In this document: positions 45,481 through 51,798 of the stretch, in pieces
Position numbering within the stretch: position 1 is the stretch's first letter
Layout: each line of letters starts with the position of its first letter
From: Telmatospirillum sp.
GTDB lineage: Bacteria; Pseudomonadota; Alphaproteobacteria; CACIAM-22H2
Direction of reading: 5' to 3'
Assembly (NCBI GenBank): GCA_020248985.1
Contig: JADCGL010000004.1
Coordinates: 16,651 to 80,650, forward strand
Length of the DNA stretch: 64,000 nucleotides
The notes under the pieces: model-generated
What the model saw: only the letters and a program-made list of their open reading frames with translations
Databases searched by the model: none
What the model was told of the DNA's origin: nothing
Program-made: the position numbers and the translations under genes

Positions 45481-46670
45481 GCGCGCACTCCCGCGATCTT
45501 GACGATCTCGCCGGCGATCTTGTCGACCGGCAGGACGGCAGCGCAGATGCCCGCCATGGCGGCAGCCCCCGGCATGCCCCACACGACGCTGGTGGCTTCG
45601 TCCTGCGCGATGACGGTGCCGCCGGCATCGACGACGACGCGCCCGCCCTTCGCCCCGTCCGAGCCCATGCCGGTCAGCACCACGCCGAGCACGGCAGCGC
45701 CGTAGGAGGCAGCCACGCTGCGGAACATCGGATCGACGGCCGGCCGGCAGAAATTCTCGGGCGGCTCCTTGGTGATGCGAATGACCTTCTGCGCGCCCTG
45801 GCTTTCGACCTTCATGTGGTTGTCGCCGGGGGCAAGATAGATGCGGCCTGCTTCGAGCGTCTGGCCGTCCACGCCCTCGGCGCACGGCCGCTTGGAGGTG
45901 CGCTGGATATGCTCGGCCAGAATGGTCGTGAAGGTGGCCGGCATGTGCTGCGTGATCACGATCGGCAGGCGCATGGCGGCCGGCAATGCGCCCAACACGG
46001 CGAACAAAGCCTGCGGCCCGCCGGTCGAACTGCCGATGGCGACGATCTGCGGCGGCGTGCGGCCGGCCGCACGCAGCTGGATCGGCGACTGGGGCGAGAG
46101 CAGCGAACTGCGCGCCGACGGCGGCGGCACGCCGGCGGCCGTGGCCGCGCGCGTGGTCTCGGTCAGCTGCGGGCGCACTTCGGGCACGCCGGCGGCGCGG
46201 TTGCGGTCGCGCTTGTCGCGCCGCGCGCGGCCGAGCGCTTTGACCTTTTCGGTGAGTTCGCGTTTGAAATCGGCCGAGCCGTGGATCTCGCCGGTCGATG
46301 ACGGCTTCGGGATGTAGTCGGCCGCCCCTTTGTTCATCGCCTCGATGCTCGACTGCGCGTTGCGCTGGGTCAGCGTCGAAGCCATGATGATTTTGACGTC
46401 CGGCGCCACTTCGAGCAGCTTCGGAATAGCCGTGAGCCCGTCCATGACCGGCATTTCGATGTCGAGCACGATCACGTCCACGTCCGTGCGCCCGAGTTGG
46501 CCCACGGCGAGTTGGCCGTTGCCGACGGTCGCCACGACATGCACGGCCGGATCGGATTCGAGGGCGCGCGTGATGAGGCCGCGTATGACGGCCGAATCGT
46601 CCACGACCATCACGCGTACCTGCGATGGCGCGCCGGGCCCCGGCTTCGGCGGATCGGAAGGCAGCGCCAT
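45477..46670 (-). CDS. cheB: Chemotaxis response regulator protein-glutamate methylesterase CheB
   Basis: The 397-residue protein has a receiver domain (about 18-135, phospho-Asp in VIVLDIEMPVMDG), a Pro/Ala/Arg-rich linker (about 140-205) and the methylesterase domain with Ser in IGSSTGGPQ, His in TQHMPATF and Asp in TGMGSDGAKGG. It removes methyl groups from chemoreceptors. The linker is longer than in E. coli. It follows cheY with no gap and overlaps cheR. Confidence 0.94.
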   Translation of the reverse strand: MALPSDPPKPGPGAPSQVRVMVVDDSAVIRGLITRALESDPAVHVVATVGNGQLAVGQLGRTDVDVIVLDIEMPVMDGLTAIPKLLEVAPDVKIIMASTLTQRNAQSSIEAMNKGAADYIPKPSSTGEIHGSADFKRELTEKVKALGRARRDKRDRNRAAGVPEVRPQLTETTRAATAAGVPPPSARSSLLSPQSPIQLRAAGRTPPQIVAIGSSTGGPQALFAVLGALPAAMRLPIVITQHMPATFTTILAEHIQRTSKRPCAEGVDGQTLEAGRIYLAPGDNHMKVESQGAQKVIRITKEPPENFCRPAVDPMFRSVAASYGAAVLGVVLTGMGSDGAKGGRVVVDAGGTVIAQDEATSVVWGMPGAAAMAGICAAVLPVDKIAGEIVKIAGVRA

Positions 46671-47036
46671 CTAGAGCAGGCCGACTTGCGTGAGCTTCGA
46701 TTCGACGATCTCGCTGTCGAACGGCTTCATGATGTATTCGTTGGCGCCGGCTTCGATCGCCTGCTGGATCTTCGTCATATCGGTCTCGGTCGTGCAGAAC
46801 AGCACAATGGGCGCATTGCCGCCCGGTGTCGCGCGCAGCGCGCGCAGAAATTCGATGCCGTTCATCACCGGCATGTTCCAATCGAGCAGGATGCCGTCCG
46901 GCATTGCGCGCTTGCAGGCTTCGAGCGCCAGCTGGCCGTCGGCGGCCTCCTCGATCTTGAAGCCGAACGCTTCAAGAATACGGCGCGCGACATTCCGAAT
47001 GACCCGGGAATCGTCGACCACCAGAAACGACTTCAT
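46671..47036 (-). CDS. cheY: CheY-like chemotaxis response regulator
   Basis: The 121-residue protein is a lone receiver domain: acidic pair in FLVVDDSRVIRN, phospho-Asp in GILLDWNMPVMNG, Thr in LFCTTE and Lys in EYIMKPFDSEIV. It probably carries the signal from CheA to the flagellar motor or acts as a phosphate sink. It leads the cheY-cheB-cheR operon; no cheA or cheW gene is in the window. The MPxMNG variant is common in alphaproteobacterial CheY proteins. Confidence 0.9.
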   Translation of the reverse strand: MKSFLVVDDSRVIRNVARRILEAFGFKIEEAADGQLALEACKRAMPDGILLDWNMPVMNGIEFLRALRATPGGNAPIVLFCTTETDMTKIQQAIEAGANEYIMKPFDSEIVESKLTQVGLL

Positions 47037-47155
47037 TCACGCCCTCCGTCCCCGCCGCGCAAAAACCAGGCAGCGGCCGATCGACACCCCATCATATAGC
47101 CGAGCCGCGCGCCTGCGCCAACACCGCTTCTTGGGCCCGCCGCGCGCCGTCGCCG

Positions 47156-47812
47156 TCAGGCATCGCCCGGCGCCTGAAAGGCCATGGTCAGCGTCAAAGC
47201 GTCCTTGCCCGGCGCATATGTCAGTTTACCGCCCAATTCGGCGACAAGACGCTGCAGAAGGGCGGCCGGTGCCGCTTTGGGCGTCAATTCGCCGAGCGAG
47301 ACTTTGCCGGCAAGCGTCGCTTCGACCTCTTCGAACAGACGCGCGCCGGCTCCGGTGGCGCGCCATTCGAGCGTGGCCCGCCCGGCAGCAATGCCGCCGT
47401 CGAAATAGAGATCGCCGCCGCGCGGCAACCCTTCGGACAGCACAAAGCCGGCGAGCAATGCGATGCGCGCGCCCCGGCGACCGGCTTCGGCTTCGAGCGC
47501 GGGGGCCGCGGTCCAGGCCGAAAGCGCAGCCTTGTCGCCCTCGAGAAGTGCCGCAAAAAGCTTGTGTGCGGCGGCAAAGGGGGCACCGGCCGGCAAGGCG
47601 CCAGCCGTGCCGTAGGTCGCACGGAACACCTGCAGGCGACGGCTTGCCTGGCGGGCAGCCTGGCCGATCATGCCCACGACGTCGGGATCGGCCGTGCCGT
47701 CCTCGGCCAGCAATTCGACGCCGTTGACCGAAGCGCCCACGGGGCCGACCAAATCGTGGCTCATGCGCGCTGCGATCAACTCGGCCAAACGTAATTCGAA
47801 ATTCTGCGACAT
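47156..47812 (-). CDS. chpT: Histidine phosphotransferase ChpT
   Basis: The 218-residue protein begins with a dimerization helix carrying the phospho-His in AARMSHDLVGPVGASVNGVELL (about 15-36) and ends with a degenerate ATPase-like fold (about 90-215), the ChpT layout. ChpT passes phosphate from CckA to CtrA and CpdR. Its location near ctrA and the chemotaxis genes fits. A GTG four codons earlier is possible; the ATG is chosen because GGGGGA lies right before it, although that spacing is short. Confidence 0.87.
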   Translation of the reverse strand: MSQNFELRLAELIAARMSHDLVGPVGASVNGVELLAEDGTADPDVVGMIGQAARQASRRLQVFRATYGTAGALPAGAPFAAAHKLFAALLEGDKAALSAWTAAPALEAEAGRRGARIALLAGFVLSEGLPRGGDLYFDGGIAAGRATLEWRATGAGARLFEEVEATLAGKVSLGELTPKAAPAALLQRLVAELGGKLTYAPGKDALTLTMAFQAPGDA

Positions 47813-47891
47813 TTCCCCCTGCACCCGTTCGAATGGGTCGGCATCCTACAGGGTTCTTCATGCCGCAGAATTGGTCTATACTTCGTTAACG

Positions 47892-48086
47892 ATGACCCGA
47901 CTTTCGCCCGGCACCTATGTCTGCCACCCCGACCGCCCCGATTGGGGCATAGGCCAAGTCCAGTCCGCGATCGGCATGCGCGTGACCGTCAATTTCGAAC
48001 ATGTCGGCAAATTGCTGATCGATGCCGCGCACGTCACGCTCGTGCGCGTCGATCCGCAGGCCGAGCTTGCCGTAAAAACCGTTTAG
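47892..48086 (+). CDS. DUF3553 family protein
   Basis: The 64-residue protein has the pattern of DUF3553: PGTYVCHPDRPDWGIGQVQS, then VNFEHVGKLLID. This resembles the small beta-barrel of CarD/UvrD-tail-like domains that contact RNA polymerase or DNA helicases, but no function is established. It is followed after 3 bases by a cytochrome c gene and is divergent from chpT. Confidence 0.8.
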   Translation: MTRLSPGTYVCHPDRPDWGIGQVQSAIGMRVTVNFEHVGKLLIDAAHVTLVRVDPQAELAVKTV

Positions 48087-48089
48087 ACC

Positions 48090-48470
48090 ATGCGCACCGT
48101 TTCGCTTCTTCTTGCCGGTCTTTTGAGCGCGGCCGCCCTCCCCGCCCCGGCGTTTGCCGACGCCGACCCCGCGCGCGGCGAAGCCGTCTTTCGCAAATGC
48201 GCGTCCTGCCACACGCTCGAGGCGGGCGGGCGCAACCGCGTGGGACCGCGCCTACACGGGCTGTTCGGGCGCCAAGCCGGCGCCGTCGGCGATTTTCGCT
48301 ACACGGCTGCCCTCAAGAATTCGGGCCTCGTGTGGAACGAAACCACGCTCGACGCCTTCCTCAAGGATTCCGAAGCCTTCGTGCCGGGAACCAAGATGTA
48401 TGGCGGGCTCGCGATCGACCAGGACCGCGCCGACCTGATCGCCTATCTGCGGCGCGCGACCGCGCCCTGA
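48090..48470 (+). CDS. Soluble class I cytochrome c
   Basis: The 126-residue protein has a Sec signal peptide (about 1-24, ending FADAD), the haem motif CASCH (about 37-41) and a distal Met in GTKMYGG (about 100-106), with the NRVGPRLHGLFGR loop of mitochondrial-like c-type cytochromes (c2/c552). It carries electrons in the periplasm, for instance to a terminal oxidase. It starts 3 bases after the DUF3553 gene. Confidence 0.93.
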   Translation: MRTVSLLLAGLLSAAALPAPAFADADPARGEAVFRKCASCHTLEAGGRNRVGPRLHGLFGRQAGAVGDFRYTAALKNSGLVWNETTLDAFLKDSEAFVPGTKMYGGLAIDQDRADLIAYLRRATAP

Positions 48471-48562
48471 GGGCGCTTGCGCCACGCTTGGTATCCGCTT
48501 GCGTGGCAGCGGGTTTGTGGTAAATTCGCACGCAAGAAAAAGCTTCGTTTGCGGAGTCTCCC

Positions 48563-48688
48563 ATGAAAGCCATGTTCGCCGGATTTGCAGCCGCTATCGT
48601 CATCGCCATCGGTGCCCACTTTGTGCTCGACAGCGTTCAGACCTCGACCGCCGACCGCTATTCGGTCGCGTCGAGCGTGCGCCTCTAA
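48563..48688 (+). CDS. 41-residue single-helix membrane peptide
   Basis: A frame too short for usual gene finders: ATG at 48563 with GCGGAG 7 bases before it, encoding MKAMFAGFAAAIVIAIGAHF and then a polar tail rich in S, T and V. One N-terminal hydrophobic helix of about 18 residues could be a membrane anchor or an uncleaved signal. A strong terminator follows 22 bases after the stop, which supports a real transcript. Function unknown; the cytochrome c gene lies 92 bases upstream. Confidence 0.6.
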   Translation: MKAMFAGFAAAIVIAIGAHFVLDSVQTSTADRYSVASSVRL

Positions 48689-48710
48689 GCCCCGGCTTTT
48701 CCGCTGCAGT

Positions 48711-48744
48711 CGAACGGCCCGCCTTTGGCGGGCCGTTCGCGTTT
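48711..48744. terminator. Bidirectional hairpin terminator
   Basis: CGAACGGCCCGCC-TTT-GGCGGGCCGTTCG is a 13-base perfect stem. It is followed by CGTTT on the plus strand, ending the 41-residue peptide gene, and lies right at the end of the convergent WD40 gene. The T-run is short. Confidence 0.75.
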
Positions 48745-49694
48745 CAGGGAGCCGCTTCGATTTCGCGCCCGGTTTCAAGATCCCAGATTTTCGCGACCTC
48801 GTCATAGCCCGCCGAAATGCCGAGCTTGCCGCCCGGCACCAATGCCACCGCCCAGACCGGCCTTTTGTGGCCCAGGAACTGGCGCAGTTCGCGCCCGTCT
48901 GCCGTGTTCCACAGGCGCATCGTGCGGTCGCCGCCGCCGGATAGAAGCCGCGAGCCGTCCGCCGACAAAGCAACGGACGTGACGAAGCCGCGATGGCCTT
49001 CGAGCACGCGGCGCTCTTGGCGCTGGGCAAGATCCCACAGTCGCACCGTGCCGTCGGTCGAAGCCGAAGCGGCAAGCTTGCCGTCGCCGGAGACCGCGAC
49101 GCCGTTGACGCTGTTGACGTGGCCTTCCAGCATCGCAAGCTCGCGGCCCGTCTCGCTGTCCCACAGGCGCAGCGTGAGATCGTAGCTTCCCGACAGGAGC
49201 GTGCGGCCGTCGGGCAAGAAGGCCACCGACATCACGTTGGCCGTATGGCCGTTCAAGCTGCGCAGCAGCCGACCCGTGCCTACGTCCCAGATTGCGATGC
49301 TGCGGTCCCAGCTTGCGGATGCGGCCCGCTTGCCGTCGCGCGACACGGCCACGGCCGCCACGTTGGCTTTGTGCCCCTCGAAGCTGCGTACGAGCTTGCC
49401 GCTCGCGAGATCCCACAATTTCAGCGTCGAGTCCCAACTGCCGGACAAGGCCATCGACGTGCCCGGCACGAACGCCACGCCGTTGACGGACGCGACATGC
49501 TCGTCGAACAATTTGAGTTCGCGCTGCGAGGCGAGATCCCACAGCCGCACCGAATAGTCCCACGAGCCGGTCAGCACCTGCGTGCCGTCGGCCGACACGG
49601 CGACGGCATTGACCATGGCGCCGTGCCCGGCAAGTTCGGCCGAAGCTGGCGATGCGGCCAGCAGGACGGCTGTCAGCAATGCTCGAATGCGCAT
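48744..49694 (-). CDS. Secreted seven-bladed WD40-repeat protein
   Basis: The 316-residue protein has a signal peptide (about 1-20) and seven consecutive WD40 repeats of about 42 residues, each with GH, then SGS/ASAS-x-D and LWD, filling the chain to form one complete propeller. Such propellers serve as protein-interaction platforms; in the periplasm the partner is unknown. It is encoded directly downstream of the formate dehydrogenase gamma gene on the same strand, but a terminator at 49712 separates them. Confidence 0.88.
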   Translation of the reverse strand: MRIRALLTAVLLAASPASAELAGHGAMVNAVAVSADGTQVLTGSWDYSVRLWDLASQRELKLFDEHVASVNGVAFVPGTSMALSGSWDSTLKLWDLASGKLVRSFEGHKANVAAVAVSRDGKRAASASWDRSIAIWDVGTGRLLRSLNGHTANVMSVAFLPDGRTLLSGSYDLTLRLWDSETGRELAMLEGHVNSVNGVAVSGDGKLAASASTDGTVRLWDLAQRQERRVLEGHRGFVTSVALSADGSRLLSGGGDRTMRLWNTADGRELRQFLGHKRPVWAVALVPGGKLGISAGYDEVAKIWDLETGREIEAAP

Positions 49695-49711
49695 AGTCGG
49701 TCTCGCCAAAG

Positions 49712-49744
49712 AAAAAGGCCCGCGCCGGTCATCTGGCGCGGGCC
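49712..49744 (-). terminator. Intrinsic terminator after the formate dehydrogenase operon
   Basis: Read on the minus strand, GGCCCGCGCC-AGATGACC-GGCGCGGGCC is a 10-base perfect stem followed by TTTTTC. It lies 25 bases after the gamma-subunit stop. Confidence 0.9.
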
Positions 49745-49768
49745 GGTAGTTTACGAAATGCAGGCCCT

Positions 49769-50887
49769 TCAGTCGTGGCCCATCTTGTATTGCGGGGCGG
49801 CCTGGCCCTTCAGTTTGGCGAGCCACAGGCCGTGATGCTCCTTGGCCCAGTTCTCGTCGACCTGGCCCGTGCCCATCGCATCGAACGCCTGCTCCATGCC
49901 GAGCGAGCCGATATAGATGTGCGCGATCACGATCGCCGTGAGCACGAGGCTGACGACCGCATGGATCACCTGCATGAGCTGCATCGAGGCGACGTCGCCG
50001 AGGAAGAACGGGAACATCAGCCACACGCCCGAGACGCTGAGGGCAACGCCGCCCACGATGACCGACCAGAAAATGATTTTCTGGCCCGCGTTGAACTTCT
50101 CGGCCGGCGGATGCACGCCCTTCGAGAACAGCCCGCCGCCGACCGCGATCCACTGCAGGTCGATCTTGGACGGAATGTTGTGGCGCACCCACAGCACGAA
50201 CATCAGCACCACGCCGAGCATGAAGCCGAAGGCGAGGTAGTTGTGCAAATACTTGAATGCGACCGAGATGGCGGTAAACGCGTCTGGACCCAGCAGCGGC
50301 AGCAGGAGATAGCGGCCGTAGGTGATGTTGAGGCCGGTGATGGCCAGCACCACGAAGGCACCCGCCGTCATCCAGTGAACGAAACGCTCGAACGAATTGA
50401 AACGCTCGACCGTGCGGCCCGACATGCCGCTGTCGATCATGATCTTGCCGCGCAGCAGATAGAACGCGATCAGCAAGCAGCACATGCCGAGCAGCAGCCA
50501 CGAACCGACCACGCGGATCGGACCCTTGACGGCCGCACGCCAATCGCGGCCGGCGGGCTGGATCAGCGTGGCGAGCTTCTGGTCGGGGATCGTGACCTGG
50601 CCGCGCGTGGGGGCGAGGGCCCGCAGCAACTCGGCATCGTTCGACATCAGCCCCGCTTCCGGGCGCATGCTCGGGCTCTGGTAGCTGCCCGGACCGGCGG
50701 GCGGAACATTAACGCCGTCGAGGCGGCTGACCGGCGGTGCGGCCGTCGAGACGACCGGTGCCGGTGCTGCAGCAGGTGCTGCCGCAGGTGCGGCGGGTGC
50801 CGGTGCAGGCGCTTGTGCCGACGCAGCACCTGCGACCAGCAAGGCGGCGCCGACGACGAGCGAACGAAGGATGTTGGCGGATTTCAT
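49769..50887 (-). CDS. Formate dehydrogenase gamma subunit (cytochrome b556)
   Basis: The 372-residue protein has a signal-like N-terminus, an Ala/Pro-rich linker (about 25-60) and then the gamma-subunit membrane core with four to five helices: FNSFERFVHWMTAGAFVVLAITGLNITYG, KYLHNYLAFGFMLGV and the C-terminal IHAVVSLVLTAIVIAHIYIG. The His residues in these helices bind haem b. It passes electrons from the beta subunit to quinone. It is the last gene of the operon. The N-terminal 130 residues are longer than in E. coli FdnI, a form common in alphaproteobacteria. Confidence 0.9.
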   Translation of the reverse strand: MKSANILRSLVVGAALLVAGAASAQAPAPAPAAPAAAPAAAPAPVVSTAAPPVSRLDGVNVPPAGPGSYQSPSMRPEAGLMSNDAELLRALAPTRGQVTIPDQKLATLIQPAGRDWRAAVKGPIRVVGSWLLLGMCCLLIAFYLLRGKIMIDSGMSGRTVERFNSFERFVHWMTAGAFVVLAITGLNITYGRYLLLPLLGPDAFTAISVAFKYLHNYLAFGFMLGVVLMFVLWVRHNIPSKIDLQWIAVGGGLFSKGVHPPAEKFNAGQKIIFWSVIVGGVALSVSGVWLMFPFFLGDVASMQLMQVIHAVVSLVLTAIVIAHIYIGSLGMEQAFDAMGTGQVDENWAKEHHGLWLAKLKGQAAPQYKMGHD

Positions 50888-50912
50888 GGTTTCTCTCTCC
50901 CCCCTGCCGACG

Positions 50913-51113
50913 CTAGTAGCGCTGGCCGGAATTGGCGCGGTTTTCGAGCATGTCGCGCGCGTTGGCGGGCACGCTGGGTGCTGCGACGCTGCGCCCGAGA
51001 TACGAACCTTGCGCCCCTTCGCGGATGCCGGGGTCGCGTGCGCTGAACGCAGCGGCTGCAATCAGCAACAGCGCGAAGACGACCCAAAGAATGCTGCGTT
51101 GACCGGATGACAT
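50913..51113 (-). CDS. 66-residue membrane-anchored protein of the formate dehydrogenase operon
   Basis: One N-terminal hydrophobic helix (SILWVVFALLLIAAAAF, about 7-23) is followed by a polar tail of about 40 residues with SYLGRSVAAPSVPANARDMLENRANSG. It lies between the beta and gamma subunit genes, all on one strand and closely spaced, so it probably acts with the complex. No family was recognised. A 13-base hairpin separates it from the beta-subunit gene. Confidence 0.65.
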   Translation of the reverse strand: MSSGQRSILWVVFALLLIAAAAFSARDPGIREGAQGSYLGRSVAAPSVPANARDMLENRANSGQRY

Positions 51114-51142
51114 TTTGCTTCAAGTCCCTCTTGGAAATACGA

Positions 51143-51174
51143 CCGGCCGCAAGGGAGATGCCCCTTGCGGCCGG
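51143..51174 (-). promoter_or_regulatory. Strong intercistronic hairpin after the beta-subunit gene
   Basis: CCGGCCGCAAGGG and CCCTTGCGGCCGG form a perfect 13-base stem with a 6-base loop, 9 bases after the beta-subunit stop. It has no run of T after it, so it is more likely an mRNA-stabilizing or partial-termination element that sets subunit ratios than a full terminator. Confidence 0.6.
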
Positions 51175-51182
51175 GTTCGCGT

Positions 51183-51779
51183 TTAGGTGCGCGACGGATC
51201 GCCGTAGGCCGTGGCCCAGCCCCAAGCGCCCGAGCCGTAGCCGCGCGTGGCCACGCGCTCGCGGTAGATGCCCGCGATGACGTCGCCGTCGCCGCCGAGC
51301 AGCGCCTTGGTCGAGCACATTTCGGCGCACAACGGCAGCTTGCCTTCGGCCAGACGGTTGCGGCCGTATTTGGCGAAGCTCGCATCCGTGGTCGAAGCCT
51401 CGGGACCGCCCGCGCAGAAGGTGCACTTGTCCATCTTGCCGCGCGTGCCGAAATTGCCGGCCTGCGGATACTGGGGTGCGCCGAACGGGCAGGCGTAGAA
51501 GCAGTAGCCGCAGCCGATGCACAGATCCTTCGAGTGCAGCACCACGCCTTCGGCGGTCTTGTAGAAGCAGTCGACCGGGCAGACGGCCATGCAGGGCGCG
51601 TCCGTGCAGTGCATGCACGCCATCGAGATCGAACGCTCGCCGGGTTTGCCGTCGTTGAGCGTCACGACGCGGCGGCGGTTGATGCCCCACGGCACTTCGT
51701 GTTCGTTTTTGCAGGCGGTGACGCAGGCGTTGCATTCGATGCAGCGTTCGGCGTCGAGCAGAAATTTCATGCGAGCCAT
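51183..51779 (-). CDS. Formate dehydrogenase beta subunit (four 4Fe-4S ferredoxin)
   Basis: The 198-residue protein has four sets of cysteines: CIECNACVTACKNEH, CMHCTDAPCMAVCPVDC, CIGCGYCFYACPFG and CTFCAGG with a later CAEMC. This matches the four-cluster electron-transfer subunit that links the molybdenum subunit to the membrane subunit. It lacks the C-terminal membrane helix of E. coli FdnH, as is usual for short alphaproteobacterial forms. GGGAG precedes the ATG. A start three codons later is also possible. Confidence 0.93.
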   Translation of the reverse strand: MARMKFLLDAERCIECNACVTACKNEHEVPWGINRRRVVTLNDGKPGERSISMACMHCTDAPCMAVCPVDCFYKTAEGVVLHSKDLCIGCGYCFYACPFGAPQYPQAGNFGTRGKMDKCTFCAGGPEASTTDASFAKYGRNRLAEGKLPLCAEMCSTKALLGGDGDVIAGIYRERVATRGYGSGAWGWATAYGDPSRT

Positions 51780-51798
51780 GTCTGTCGCTCCCTAAGCC

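Noticed and set aside
48481..48507. Hairpin GCCACGC / GCGTGGC after the cytochrome c gene as a terminator
   Set aside because: The loop is long (13 bases), the stem short and no T-run follows.
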